21,825 bases of DNA from an uncultured Muribaculaceae bacterium (GCA_910578035.1 CAJTOB010000050.1:1-21825), one strand, 5' to 3'; positions 14,241 through 21,825 are shown, numbered from the stretch's first letter. A program made the numbers and translations. The notes: a model not told the origin generated them from the letters alone.

Positions 14241-15101
14241 ATGAAACCAATCAGAACCCTGGTGTTTGCTCTTGCCATCGGCCTACTGGCTGCGTGCAGC
14301 AACCCAAAGACAATCGAGACTCCTGCTTTCACAATCGAAATGCCGGCAGGATATTCGCAGACAAAAGACCAAATAAGCATTCCCGATTACTCTGAGACCA
14401 TAGGCATGACCAATGCCACAGGAGGGGTATCGGTAATCGCTTTTCCGCGCGGACCTGAAGTAGAAAAATTTCTGTATTCACAAAGTTTCGGAGGTGCCAA
14501 TGCCGAACTGCGCGAATGCACATTCAACAATCTCACCGAACACGTAATAGGTTCGCGCAGAGTGCACAAAGTGAATCTTGAAGGAAAGATTTCAGGAAAG
14601 TCCGTCAAAGGTTCTTTATATGCTTTTGAAGAAGGCAACTATCTTTTCCTCGTTATCGGCTTCGGATTTTATGGCGCTCCCAACGACATTGAAAACATAA
14701 TATCGACCATCAATGCCAAGCCGGATTCTCGTAGCGACGAAGAAATTGGCGCAGCTCAACTCGCCGCTGTTGTAAAAGTGGCGTCGAGCACTCTGCCACG
14801 TGCCGTAGACGAAATTACGACATGGAAAGGTGTATCGGTCGATGAAGACCGCAAGTGCATAATTATGGATATGGAAATCAGTGCAAGCCCGGACGATATC
14901 GACAGTGACTATTTCCAGACCTACCTCAACTCCAACCGCGACGAAGTCGTGATTCCAACATTCCGCGAACAGCGCTCGTCTGACTATCTGATTGATCTGC
15001 CGACCCGGCTCGGATATGACTTTGAATATACATATACGACTTCCGACAACGGAAAAGTAATCGGCATCATGCACATCGACAATTCACAATTATCCCAATA
15101 A
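14241..15101 (+). CDS. Lipoprotein of unknown function
   Basis: The 286-residue protein has a lipoprotein signal peptide (MKPIRTLVFALAIGLLAAC), with lipobox LAAC and C19 as the lipidated residue. The mature part is mixed, with early beta-like stretches (TPAFTIEMPAGYS) and a central YLFLVIGFGFYG. I do not recognise a family. The opening pattern is like lipoproteins with a PsbP-like or DUF1795-like beta fold, but this is a guess. It has its own promoter, diverges from the ddl operon, and is followed by hairpins before the MFS gene, so it is probably monocistronic. Confidence 0.75.
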   Translation: MKPIRTLVFALAIGLLAACSNPKTIETPAFTIEMPAGYSQTKDQISIPDYSETIGMTNATGGVSVIAFPRGPEVEKFLYSQSFGGANAELRECTFNNLTEHVIGSRRVHKVNLEGKISGKSVKGSLYAFEEGNYLFLVIGFGFYGAPNDIENIISTINAKPDSRSDEEIGAAQLAAVVKVASSTLPRAVDEITTWKGVSVDEDRKCIIMDMEISASPDDIDSDYFQTYLNSNRDEVVIPTFREQRSSDYLIDLPTRLGYDFEYTYTTSDNGKVIGIMHIDNSQLSQ

Positions 15102-15117
15102 ATGATTCTCTCATCGG

Positions 15118-15147
15118 TAAACGCTCGGACTCCCGCCCGGGCGTTTA
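15118..15147 (+). terminator. GC-rich hairpin after the lipoprotein gene
   Basis: TAAACGCTCGG (15118-15128) pairs with CCGGGCGTTTA (15137-15147), 11 bp including one G-U, with an 8-base loop. No T-run follows, so it may be a weak terminator or a stabilising hairpin. Confidence 0.45.
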
Positions 15148-15213
15148 TTGCATGCACACGGTCGACAAATGTAATAAAGAAGGATATATATTGTCGGATT
15201 CGTATTATAGAGG

Positions 15214-15237
15214 CTTTTCGAAGCGAAAGTTTTTTTT
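15214..15237 (+). terminator. Short hairpin followed by eight T
   Basis: CTTTTCG and CGAAAG form a short stem with one bulged T and an AAG loop, followed immediately by T8 (15230-15237). It has the form of a weak intrinsic terminator for the lipoprotein gene. The T-run merges into the -33 region of the next promoter. Confidence 0.4.
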
Positions 15238-15265
15238 CGATTTAGATGGATTATGCGTATATTTG
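15235..15265 (+). promoter_or_regulatory. Promoter of the MFS transporter gene
   Basis: TATATTTG at 15258-15265 matches the -7 consensus. TTTC at 15235-15238, one mismatch to TTTG, is 19 bases upstream. Transcription from about 15271 would give a leader of roughly 70 bases before the ATG at 15344; I see no recognisable riboswitch in it. Confidence 0.5.
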
Positions 15266-15343
15266 CACTTCAAAGCACTATTCGACTTTTCCTATAAAAA
15301 TATATGAACTAATTTAAAATAACAAATAAACCTCACAGTACCA

Positions 15344-16726
15344 ATGGAAAAAACTGTAAAGGCTTCGGCCCCGCAAAGGGCAAACGTGGTGGCTATCATC
15401 GCCATGTTCTTCCTCTTTGCCATGATTTCTTTCGTTACCAACCTTGCCGCCCCTATCGGAACAATATGGGGCTATAAGTTCGAAGGCAACTCCATGCTCG
15501 GCATGATGGGCAACATGATGAACTTCGCCGCATATCTGTTCATGGGTATCCCTGCCGGTAATCTTCTTGTTAAAATCGGCTACAAAAAAACCGCTCTCTG
15601 GGCCATGGCTGTAGGTGTGGCTGGCCTTTTTGTTCAGTGGCTTTCCGGTGTTGTCGGAGCTGATGTAACTCTCGGCAGCATTTCCGGCACTGCTGTTCCC
15701 CTCAACTTCTATATCTACCTTCTGGGCGCCTTCATCTGCGGTTTCTGCGTGTGCATGCTCAATACCGTTGTGAACCCTATGCTCAACCTTCTCGGCGGTG
15801 GCGGCAACCGCGGCAACCAGCTCATTCAGACCGGCGGCTCGCTCAACTCACTCTCGGGCACACTCACTCCCCTCTTCGTAGGCGCTCTCATCGGTGCTCT
15901 CAGCCCTGCCTCGACAATGGCTAACGTCGCTCCTCTTCTTTGGATTGCAATGGGCGTCTTCGTATTCGCTTTCATCGTAATCACCTTCGTAGCCATACCC
16001 GAGCCCAACCTTGCCAAAGGCAAGACTAAAGTAAAATACAGCCACTCTCCCTGGAACTTCCGCCACACTGTCTTCGGTGTCATCGGCATCTTCTTCTATG
16101 TAGGTATCGAAATCGGTATTCCCGGCACCCTCAACTTCTACCTCGCCGACCAGAGCGCCAATGGCGCCGGCATTCTCGGCGAAGCATCGGCTGTGGCAGG
16201 CGGTGTTGTTGCTATCTACTGGCTTCTCATGCTCGTAGGCCGTCTGGTATCGAGCGTTATCTCCGGCAAGGTATCGAGCCGCGTTCAGCTCATCGTAGTT
16301 TCCATGACTGCCATCGTTCTTATCGCCATCGCAATCTTTCTTCCCGCCGATATCCGTATCTCTATGCCCGCATACAGCGCTGCCGACGGTTTCTCGATGG
16401 CAGAAGTGCCCGCCAAGGCAATGTTCCTGGTGCTCTGCGGTCTTTGCACCTCTGTGATGTGGGGCGGTATCTTCAACCTTGCTGTTGAAGGCCTCGGCAA
16501 ATACACCGCTCAGGCTTCCGGTATCTTCATGATGATGGTAGTAGGCGGCGGCATCATGCCTCTTATACAGAACGCCATCGCCAACACCGCCGGCTACATG
16601 GTATCTTACTGGCTCGTAATCGCCATGCTCGCTTACCTCTTCTTCTACGGCACTGTAGGTTGCAAAAACGTAAACACCGACATTCCCGTTACCGAAGACC
16701 AGGCTCCCGATCCACGCGATCTCTAA
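15344..16726 (+). CDS. MFS transporter, FHS/FucP-like sugar permease
   Basis: The 460-residue inner-membrane protein has about twelve hydrophobic segments. The layout resembles the fucose/glucose-galactose:H+ symporter (FHS) branch of the major facilitator superfamily. MFFLFAMISFVTNLAAPIG lies near the N-terminus, a GNLLVKIGYKK loop sits between segments 2 and 3, and CMLNTVVNPMLNLLGGGGNRGNQLIQ is where FHS proteins carry a conserved NP and glycine-rich turn. The substrate is probably a monosaccharide or amino sugar but cannot be fixed from sequence. Codons are strongly biased to C-ending forms, suggesting high expression. It is probably monocistronic, between its own promoter and a perfect palindromic terminator. 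Confidence 0.82.
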   Translation: MEKTVKASAPQRANVVAIIAMFFLFAMISFVTNLAAPIGTIWGYKFEGNSMLGMMGNMMNFAAYLFMGIPAGNLLVKIGYKKTALWAMAVGVAGLFVQWLSGVVGADVTLGSISGTAVPLNFYIYLLGAFICGFCVCMLNTVVNPMLNLLGGGGNRGNQLIQTGGSLNSLSGTLTPLFVGALIGALSPASTMANVAPLLWIAMGVFVFAFIVITFVAIPEPNLAKGKTKVKYSHSPWNFRHTVFGVIGIFFYVGIEIGIPGTLNFYLADQSANGAGILGEASAVAGGVVAIYWLLMLVGRLVSSVISGKVSSRVQLIVVSMTAIVLIAIAIFLPADIRISMPAYSAADGFSMAEVPAKAMFLVLCGLCTSVMWGGIFNLAVEGLGKYTAQASGIFMMMVVGGGIMPLIQNAIANTAGYMVSYWLVIAMLAYLFFYGTVGCKNVNTDIPVTEDQAPDPRDL

Positions 16727-16745
16727 TCGGTCAAATTCGAAATAT

Positions 16746-16775
16746 AAAAAACAGGGCATATGCCCTGTTTTTTTT
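16746..16775 (+). terminator. Perfect palindromic terminator after the MFS gene
   Basis: Bases 16746-16773 form an uninterrupted palindrome whose core is ACAGGGCATATGCCCTGT, flanked by A and T runs. Eight T (16768-16775) follow on the plus strand. Confidence 0.9.
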
Positions 16776-16776
16776 G

Positions 16777-16784
16777 TATCTTCG
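16777..16784 (+). promoter_or_regulatory. Possible -7 box of priA
   Basis: TATCTTCG differs from TAnnTTTG at one base and begins directly after the upstream T-run. No TTTG is at the expected -33 distance, because the terminator stem lies there. Transcription would start near 16790. Confidence 0.35.
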
Positions 16785-16792
16785 CGTTGCGT

Positions 16793-19276
16793 ATGGAAAA
16801 ATCCTCTTCTATGTTTGCCTCGGTGATTGTGCCGCTTCCTCTTGAAGGCGCCTTCACATACATCGTTCCTCCGGAAATGCAACCTAAGGTGCATGCCGGA
16901 AGCCGTGTGCTTGTGCCGTTCGGCGACCGTCACTATTATACCGGAATTGTATGCTCCACATCGCCGGTCAGACCGGAACAGGGAATGGCGCTGAAAGAAA
17001 TAGCCTCGGTGCTCGACCCGGAGCCGATTGTAAGACACCCTCAGATAAGGTTCTGGGAGTGGATGGCTCAATACTATCTTTGCACTGTCGGAGAAGTCTA
17101 TAAAGCGGCTCTTCCGGCCGGTCTGAAGCTGGAAAGCGAAACCCGTGTGGCGATAGACCCGGAGGCCGACCCCGATGCATTCGCGGGCTGCACACCAAAA
17201 GAAATGGCTCTTCTTGAAACCATACGCGAAAAGGGCCCGGTGCCGGTGCGGCAGCTCGAAGGCAAAGGCGCTTCAGGCTCTGTCACACAGACTGTGACAC
17301 GGCTGTTGGAGAAAGGCCTTGTCCTGGTATCGGAAAAACTTGTGGAACGATACAGAGCCGTAAAGCGGTTTTATGTGCGGCCGCTTATAACCCGCCACGA
17401 CAAAGGCGCCGTTACGGCTGCTTTTGCAGCTGTAAAACGTTCGCAGGCCCAGGAAGCGGCTCTGGTAGCAATTCTGGCCTTATCGAACTTCAACAATGAA
17501 GACTCACCTTTGGTCGAAGTTCCCCTCGATGTGCTTGCCGAACGCGCAGAAGTGTCGCGCGCTACAGTAAAAGCACTTGCTGCCAAGGGGCTCTGCGAGA
17601 TTTACCACAAGGAAGTTTCGCGTTTCACATATTCCGGACCTACGGGAGGAGCGCTGCCATCACTTTCAGAGGCGCAGAGCAAGGCTCTCGAAAGCATACA
17701 CACAAGTTTCAGAGAACATGCAATCACACTGCTGCGAGGCGTCACATCATCGGGCAAGACTGAAATATACATGCACCTCGCAGACTACGTGCTGCGACAG
17801 GGGCGCCAGGTGCTGTTTCTCGTACCGGAAATAGCATTGACAACACAGCTCACGGTGCGCCTGCAGAAAGTTTTCGGCTCAAAAGTAGTTATCTATCATT
17901 CCAAATTCTCCGATAATGAACGAGTGGAGATATGGCGCCGCCTTCTTCATACCGCAGAACCCCTGGTTATAATCGGGGCCCGATCGGCGGTATTCCTGCC
18001 CTTTGCCTCTCTCGGCCTCGTGATTGTCGATGAAGAGCATGAACCCAGCTACAAGCAGGCCGACCCCGCTCCACGCTACAACGGGCGCGATGCGGCCACA
18101 GTGCTTGCCGCAATGCACGGGGCTAAAACACTGCTTGGCAGCGCAACTCCCACTATAGAGACATATTACAAGGGGCTTTCCGGTAAATTCGGCCTCGTGG
18201 AACTCACCGAGCGCTTCGACAACGTGCCCCTGCCGCCGGTAGAAATAGTCGACATGGGCATCGAACGGCGCCGCAAAGCCGTCACAGGGTATTTCTCACA
18301 CCATCTGCTCGACGCTACAGTAGACGCTGCCAACAGAGGGCGCCAGACCATATTCTTCCTCAACCGCAGGGGCTATGCTCCGATGGCACGGTGCCGTCTG
18401 TGCTCGTTCACCCCGAAATGCAATTTCTGCGATGTCGCCCTTACATATCATAAACGGTCAAACCGTCTGCAATGCCACTATTGCGGAGCAGAATATCCCG
18501 TTCCGATTGTATGCCCCGAATGCAAGGAACCGACCATGGAAATTGTTGGCTATGGAACCGAAAGGCTCGAAGACGAAGTCGCAGAAGTATTTCCCGGACG
18601 CAAAATATTGCGCATGGACCTCGACACTACGCGCAATAAGCAAGGCTACAGCAAGATAATAGATGATTTCTCAGAAGGCAAGGCCGATATTCTTGTCGGA
18701 ACACAGATGGTTACCAAAGGCCTTGATTTCGGAGGGGTTGAAGTAGTCGGAATCCTTAATGCCGACGCAATTCTCTCTCTGCCCGATTTCCGAGCCTCCG
18801 AACGGGCGTTCAATATGATTGAGCAGGTGGCCGGCCGCGCAGGCCGTCGCGACGGCATCGGCCGCGTGATAATCCAGACCCATAACCCTAATAATCCTGT
18901 GCTCGCCCTCGCGGCAGCTCATGACTACGAAGTATTCTATCAACGTGAAATTGCCGAACGACAAGCCTTCAACTATCCTCCCTTCATGCGGATAATCAAC
19001 ATCTATGTCAAGCACCGCGACGCACGCACGCTCGTAGAATGCGCCGACCGCTATGCCCGCAGTCTACGCGAGATATTCGGCAACCGCATTATGGGGCCGC
19101 TCGAACCGGCCGTCGGCAGGGTTCAGTCCATGTACATTCGCAAAATCATGCTCAAACTCGAAACAAACGCATCTACCGCTAAAATAAAAGAGCTTCTTCG
19201 GCAACGGTATATCGCATTGTCGTCCTCACCCCTCATGAAAGGTCTCACCGTCTACTACGATGTAGACCCTGTATAG
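16793..19276 (+). CDS. priA: Primosomal replication restart helicase PriA
   Basis: The 827-residue superfamily 2 helicase reloads the replicative helicase at stalled forks. The N-terminal DNA-binding part contains SVIVPLPLEGAFTY (10-23). Walker A GVTSSGKTE is near 316, and the DEEH box (VDEEHEPSYKQ) is near 411. Eight paired cysteines (CRLC, CNFC, CHYC, CPEC; about 533-577) bind two zinc ions. Helicase motifs V/VI (GTQMVTKGLDF; QVAGRAGRRDG) follow. Length is normal. The start is either the ATG at 16793 or that at 16811. The second gives the N-terminus usual for relatives (MxxxVIVPLPL), leaves room for a leader, and has a purine-rich stretch before it. The first is the longer reading and is given here. 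Confidence 0.96.
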   Translation: MEKSSSMFASVIVPLPLEGAFTYIVPPEMQPKVHAGSRVLVPFGDRHYYTGIVCSTSPVRPEQGMALKEIASVLDPEPIVRHPQIRFWEWMAQYYLCTVGEVYKAALPAGLKLESETRVAIDPEADPDAFAGCTPKEMALLETIREKGPVPVRQLEGKGASGSVTQTVTRLLEKGLVLVSEKLVERYRAVKRFYVRPLITRHDKGAVTAAFAAVKRSQAQEAALVAILALSNFNNEDSPLVEVPLDVLAERAEVSRATVKALAAKGLCEIYHKEVSRFTYSGPTGGALPSLSEAQSKALESIHTSFREHAITLLRGVTSSGKTEIYMHLADYVLRQGRQVLFLVPEIALTTQLTVRLQKVFGSKVVIYHSKFSDNERVEIWRRLLHTAEPLVIIGARSAVFLPFASLGLVIVDEEHEPSYKQADPAPRYNGRDAATVLAAMHGAKTLLGSATPTIETYYKGLSGKFGLVELTERFDNVPLPPVEIVDMGIERRRKAVTGYFSHHLLDATVDAANRGRQTIFFLNRRGYAPMARCRLCSFTPKCNFCDVALTYHKRSNRLQCHYCGAEYPVPIVCPECKEPTMEIVGYGTERLEDEVAEVFPGRKILRMDLDTTRNKQGYSKIIDDFSEGKADILVGTQMVTKGLDFGGVEVVGILNADAILSLPDFRASERAFNMIEQVAGRAGRRDGIGRVIIQTHNPNNPVLALAAAHDYEVFYQREIAERQAFNYPPFMRIINIYVKHRDARTLVECADRYARSLREIFGNRIMGPLEPAVGRVQSMYIRKIMLKLETNASTAKIKELLRQRYIALSSSPLMKGLTVYYDVDPV

Positions 19277-19277
19277 A

Positions 19278-19323
19278 AAAAGGTCGGAACAATGCACTTG
19301 CGAGGCTATTGTTCCGACCTTTT
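19278..19323. terminator. Bidirectional terminator between convergent genes
   Basis: A perfect 16-bp stem (19278-19293 with 19308-19323) and a 14-base loop separate priA (plus) from the lipoprotein gene (minus). The A-run on one side and T-run on the other allow termination in both directions. Confidence 0.88.
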
Positions 19324-19348
19324 GTGAACTATAGAGCGATGTATCATT

Positions 19349-19972
19349 TCAATTCGGAGCGACTCGGCGGAATGTGCAGTCGCGGTCGCCGACTTCACAC
19401 GACATCATGTCGGAATGATGCACCTTGATGTCTTCAATCTTCTGATATTTGTAGAATTCATCGCGGATAGCAGCCGTGATAAGCACTCGCCATGCGTCTA
19501 TCGTACGGTTGGTAAGCGAATCGAGTGACGGACGCTGCAAGCCGGTTAGGATATTCTCTGAGAAAGTTACACCGGCCGGGTCTATATTCACCAGCATGGT
19601 AGAAGGGTCAAGATGGAGAAGAATGTCGTCATCGGCACCATCTTCTGCAACATAATGCCCGCGGATAGAAGCCGTTGCAGCCAAATCGACCTGATAGGGC
19701 GAATCAAGCGAGAATTCAGCTCCTGTCACGGCCTGACTCACATCTATGGTTGCAGACAAGAATACATTGCCGCCATGACGCACATCTGAGGTCGGAGCAA
19801 AATCAATGCTCACGGTTGATGTCGCGTCTGAAGCACCGGGTATTCCCATAATTCGCGTAGGGGTTCCGATCCATTCGCCGGCGAAATGGTCTGTCCGCGA
19901 ACAGGACGAAACGGAAATCAGGGCTCCGAGCACAGCCAGAGCTCCGAAAAAAGAGGCTGTAGAGAGTTTCAT
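19349..19972 (-). CDS. Lipoprotein of unknown function
   Basis: Starting at the ATG at 19972 gives 207 residues with a lipoprotein signal peptide ending ISVSSC (C24 lipidated). A longer open frame upstream would bury this signal and is less likely. The mature part begins FAGEWIGTPTRI, like small beta-barrel or lipocalin-like Bacteroidales lipoproteins, and contains a Ser/Thr/Ala-rich beta region. Its C-terminus holds CEVGDRDCTF with two cysteines that could form a disulfide. The family is not recognised. It follows plsC by 63 bases on the same strand with no clear promoter between, so co-transcription is likely. Confidence 0.72.
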   Translation of the reverse strand: MKLSTASFFGALAVLGALISVSSCSRTDHFAGEWIGTPTRIMGIPGASDATSTVSIDFAPTSDVRHGGNVFLSATIDVSQAVTGAEFSLDSPYQVDLAATASIRGHYVAEDGADDDILLHLDPSTMLVNIDPAGVTFSENILTGLQRPSLDSLTNRTIDAWRVLITAAIRDEFYKYQKIEDIKVHHSDMMSCEVGDRDCTFRRVAPN

Positions 19973-20035
19973 GAGGCAAAAAGAGAAAGTGTTGATTCTA
20001 ATACAACCATTTAACACTCATTCTGCCCATATGGT

Positions 20036-20776
20036 TCATTTATCCGGCCGCTGCGACAGAGGCAGTGCTGATGCAATCGCTGCCGAAGATTTTTCCATCA
20101 CCTCAGCAAGTTCATGTCGGCCTGTTTCTGCCGACACCTCTATAGGTTTGTGTATCGTAAGATTTATTGTGCCCCAATGCGGCAATATTGCGCCCCTGCG
20201 CATTACTCGGTATGCCCCGTCGATTGTAATAGGCACAACAGGCAGCGCGAACTCGGTTGCAAGCTTGAATGCTCCGCGGCGGAACGCATGCATCTTGCCG
20301 TCGCGGCTGCGAGAGCCCTCCGGAAAGACCACAACAGACATGCCCCCCGAGAGCTGCTTCTCGGCGGCCGCCATCGTGTGTGCTGTAGCAGAGGGTGTGG
20401 AGTTATCGACAAATATATGGCCCGATACACGACAGCTGTAGCCTACAAAAGGTATCTTTTCGAGACCTTTCTTCATCATCCATCTGAAATTATGACCCAG
20501 ATAGCCGTATATCGCAAAAATGTCATAAGCACCCTGATGGTTCGCCACAAATACATAGCTCGTATCAGCATTTATATTCTCTCGCCCCCTCACATTTACT
20601 TTCACAAGCGACAGCACTGAGAAAATGCGAGCCCATATATGACCAGGCCAGTAGCCCATAGAGCGCTGAGCGCCAAGCATACTCCCAATGATTGTAATTG
20701 TTGCCGCCAGAATTGTAGTAACTGCCAGCAGGGGTATCATTATAAAAATCTGATATATACGATAAAGAACTAACAT
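20036..20776 (-). CDS. 1-acyl-sn-glycerol-3-phosphate acyltransferase (PlsC-like)
   Basis: The 246-residue membrane-bound enzyme acylates lysophosphatidic acid to phosphatidic acid, the second acyl transfer of phospholipid synthesis. An N-terminal hydrophobic segment (about 10-35) precedes NHQGAYD (79-85), the NHx4D catalytic motif with H80 and D85. FPEGSRSRDGKM (151-162) is the glycerol-phosphate-binding motif, and LPVVPITIDG follows. I chose the ATG at 20776 because MLVLYRIYQIF matches the start of relatives as I recall them; a TTG at 20803 would add 9 residues. Divergent fabG supplies acyl chains, so the pair belongs to one pathway. Confidence 0.9.
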   Translation of the reverse strand: MLVLYRIYQIFIMIPLLAVTTILAATITIIGSMLGAQRSMGYWPGHIWARIFSVLSLVKVNVRGRENINADTSYVFVANHQGAYDIFAIYGYLGHNFRWMMKKGLEKIPFVGYSCRVSGHIFVDNSTPSATAHTMAAAEKQLSGGMSVVVFPEGSRSRDGKMHAFRRGAFKLATEFALPVVPITIDGAYRVMRRGAILPHWGTINLTIHKPIEVSAETGRHELAEVMEKSSAAIASALPLSQRPDK

Positions 20777-20800
20777 ACTGATTATTGGTATTATTCTTTG

Positions 20801-20808
20801 CAAAAATA
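20801..20808 (-). promoter_or_regulatory. -7 box of plsC
   Basis: On the minus strand this reads TATTTTTG, a full match to TAnnTTTG, giving a start near 20794 and a leader of about 18 bases. No matching TTTG is at the -33 distance. It abuts the -33 box of fabG on the other strand. Confidence 0.45.
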
Positions 20809-20817
20809 GCTATTTTT
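20802..20817. promoter_or_regulatory. Perfect 16-bp palindrome inside the plsC-fabG divergent promoters
   Basis: AAAAATAGCTATTTTT is perfectly symmetric about 20809/20810. It lies in the spacer of the fabG promoter and overlaps the plsC -7 box, the position expected for an operator controlling both genes. No regulator is known from this window. AT-rich palindromes can also occur by chance. Confidence 0.4.
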
Positions 20818-20859
20818 TCTTAATTTTGCCGTCTGAACATAAGAAACATTTTTCAACTC

Positions 20860-21606
20860 ATGAAACTACTTGAAGGAAAAACAGCCCTTATAACCGGTGC
20901 CGCCCGCGGAATCGGCAAAGCACTCGCTCTGCGCTTCGCTCAGGAAGGTGCCAACATAGCTTTTACAGACCTCGTAATCGACGAAAACGGTAAAGCTACA
21001 GAAGACGAAATCGCAGCACTCGGCGTTAAAGCAAAAGCATATGCCTCGAACGCAGCCGACTTCGAACAGACAAAAGAAGTCGTAGCTCAGGTTCTTGCAG
21101 ACTTCGGAACTATCGACATCCTCGTGAACAACGCCGGTATCACCAAAGACGGCCTCATGATGCGCATGACCGAAGCTCAGTGGGATGCCGTTATCAACGT
21201 AAACCTCAAGAGCGCATTCAACTTCATCAATGCTACTCTTCCTATCATGATGCGCCAGCGCAGCGGCTCAATCATCAATATGGCATCTGTAGTCGGCGTA
21301 CACGGCAACGCCGGCCAGTCTAACTACGCAGCCTCTAAGGCGGGCCTCATCGCTTTGGCTAAGAGTATAGCTCAGGAAGTAGGTTCTCGCGGCATCCGCG
21401 CCAACGCTATCGCCCCCGGCTTCATCGAGACAGCAATGACAGCACAGCTTCCCGATGCAGTCCGCGAAGAATGGAAAAAGAAAATTCCCCTCCGTCGCGG
21501 CGGCCAGGTTGAAGATATCGCCAACGTTGCTACATTCCTCGCCTCAGACCTCTCAAGCTATGTCACCGGCCAGGTTATTCAGGTCGATGGCGGCATGAAC
21601 ATGTAA
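20860..21606 (+). CDS. fabG: 3-oxoacyl-[acyl-carrier-protein] reductase
   Basis: The 248-residue short-chain dehydrogenase reduces 3-oxoacyl-ACP with NADPH in fatty-acid elongation. TGAARGIGK (12-20) binds the cofactor and NNAG (90-93) supports the fold. The catalytic set is N115, S143, Y156 and K160 (MASVVGVHG and YAASK). APGFIETAMT, PLRRGGQVEDIANVATFLAS and a final VDGGMNM are typical of FabG rather than other SDR enzymes. Length is normal. Codons favour C-ending forms, fitting high expression. It has its own promoter and terminator and diverges from plsC. Confidence 0.95.
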   Translation: MKLLEGKTALITGAARGIGKALALRFAQEGANIAFTDLVIDENGKATEDEIAALGVKAKAYASNAADFEQTKEVVAQVLADFGTIDILVNNAGITKDGLMMRMTEAQWDAVINVNLKSAFNFINATLPIMMRQRSGSIINMASVVGVHGNAGQSNYAASKAGLIALAKSIAQEVGSRGIRANAIAPGFIETAMTAQLPDAVREEWKKKIPLRRGGQVEDIANVATFLASDLSSYVTGQVIQVDGGMNM

Positions 21607-21626
21607 TCAACACCACATAAAACTTC

Positions 21627-21653
21627 AAAAGCCCGGCGCATGTCGGGCTTTTT
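21627..21653 (+). terminator. Intrinsic terminator of fabG
   Basis: AAAAGCCCGGC pairs with GTCGGGCTTTT (one G-U) around a 4-base loop (GCAT) and runs into five T. It lies 20 bases after the fabG stop. Confidence 0.85.
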
Positions 21654-21675
21654 CTTTGTCCTGTCTTTGTCCTGT
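21654..21675. repeat. Tandem duplication of an 11-base unit
   Basis: CTTTGTCCTGT occurs twice in a row between the fabG terminator and the rRNA terminator. It is probably a replication slip with no visible function. Confidence 0.7.
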
Positions 21676-21725
21676 CAATCGCTCTGCTGTGCGATTGTTT
21701 CGATTCTCGGGTGTGTATAAATAGA

Positions 21726-21759
21726 GAAGCCCGGAGGGCTGTTGGGCCTTCCGGGCTTC
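21726..21759 (-). terminator. Terminator of the rRNA operon
   Basis: GAAGCCCGG (21726-21734) pairs perfectly with CCGGGCTTC (21751-21759), and the inner bases extend the stem to 15 bp with two G-U pairs around a 4-base loop. On the minus strand it follows the presumed 5S 3' end by about 8 bases and runs into TCTCTATTTAT. Confidence 0.7.
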
Positions 21760-21766
21760 GATAGGG

Positions 21767-21825
21767 GGCGGTTACCTACTTTTCCACTTTCGCAGTATCA
21801 TCGGCGTGGCGAGGTTGGTAACCGC
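21767..21825 (-). rRNA. rrf: 5S ribosomal RNA, 3' part (cut by the window edge)
   Basis: On the minus strand, GCCGATGATACTGCGAAAGTGG, here split as GCCGATGATACTGC and GAAAGTGG, followed by AAAAGTAGG and TAACCGCC, corresponds to the conserved 3' half of bacterial 5S rRNA (GCCGAUGGUACUGCG...GAGAGUAGG...). A strong hairpin follows the 3' end, as expected for an rRNA operon. The part nearest the edge is atypical: it reads GCGGTTACCAACC, without a clear GAAGTTAAGC block. The edge could be an altered copy or an assembly break. Confidence 0.75.

Larger units (their letters stand above)
20797..20828 (+). promoter_or_regulatory. Promoter of fabG
   Basis: TTTG (20797-20800) and TAATTTTG (20821-20828) match consensus exactly and are 20 bases apart. 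Transcription would begin near 20835, leaving a leader of about 25 bases. Confidence 0.65.

Noticed and set aside
15271..15343. Riboswitch in the leader of the MFS transporter gene
   Set aside because: The leader is AT-rich, about 70 bases, with no recognisable conserved motif or strong structure.
15848..17071. 407-residue minus-strand open frame across the MFS gene, its terminator and the priA start
   Set aside because: It spans a strong terminator and two recognised genes on the other strand. The translation is rich in H, E and D with no protein pattern, so it is a codon-bias shadow.
21654..21675. Start of a CRISPR array or minisatellite
   Set aside because: There are only two copies of an 11-base unit, with no spacers.
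1..21825. Insertion sequences, integrases, tRNA genes or CRISPR arrays
   Set aside because: I saw no transposase or integrase motif, tRNA-like cloverleaf or regularly spaced repeat. The tRNA search was by eye only and could miss an unusual one.

Overview
The window looks like chromosomal DNA of a gut-type Bacteroidales bacterium, plausibly Muribaculaceae-like (family level is a guess). Four things point there. Several promoters fit the Bacteroidota pattern TTTG-N19/20-TAnnTTTG. Start codons have almost no Shine-Dalgarno sequence. DUF4301 and DUF5063 proteins are present. A decayed C-terminal tail resembles type IX secretion sorting domains. Most genes are house-keeping and compact, with repeated 4-base ATGA stop/start overlaps.

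Layout, left to right. (a) 1-1007 is an AT-rich accessory edge. It holds a 220-residue protein that is recognisably only the cleavage domain of a FokI-type type IIS restriction endonuclease, with catalytic and dimer-interface residues kept and no DNA-recognition part. Two inverted repeats and a candidate promoter precede it. The 3' end of an unrelated host-like gene follows. (b) 1102-5642 is a plus-strand operon: DUF4301 protein, guanylate kinase (gmk), nicotinate-nucleotide adenylyltransferase (nadD), DUF5063 protein, M18 aminopeptidase. (c) 5727-6116 is a lone AT-rich orphan gene. (d) 6223-9352 holds an AGCS sodium:amino-acid symporter, then lgt coupled to a secreted TPR protein, closed by a 23-bp terminator. 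(e) 9421-9609 (minus) is a gene remnant. (f) 14091-9684 is a minus-strand operon: alpha/beta hydrolase, membrane-anchored MurF-like ligase, D-Ala-D-Ala ligase (ddl), PHP-type tyrosine phosphatase. It suggests a cell-envelope role. (g) 14241-16726 holds a lipoprotein, transcribed divergently from (f), and an FHS/FucP-like MFS transporter. (h) 16793-19276 is priA. (i) 20776-19349 (minus) is a PlsC-like acyltransferase followed by a lipoprotein. (j) fabG is divergent from plsC, with a 16-bp palindrome between the overlapping promoters. (k) The right edge is the minus-strand 3' part of what looks like a 5S rRNA with its terminator, so fabG converges on an rRNA operon.

The most interesting items are the solitary FokI cleavage domain at 148-810, the membrane-fused MurF-like ligase next to ddl, the palindrome shared by the plsC and fabG promoters, and nucleotidyltransferase-like motifs in the DUF4301 protein coupled to gmk. 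I found no CRISPR array, tRNA, transposase or integrase.
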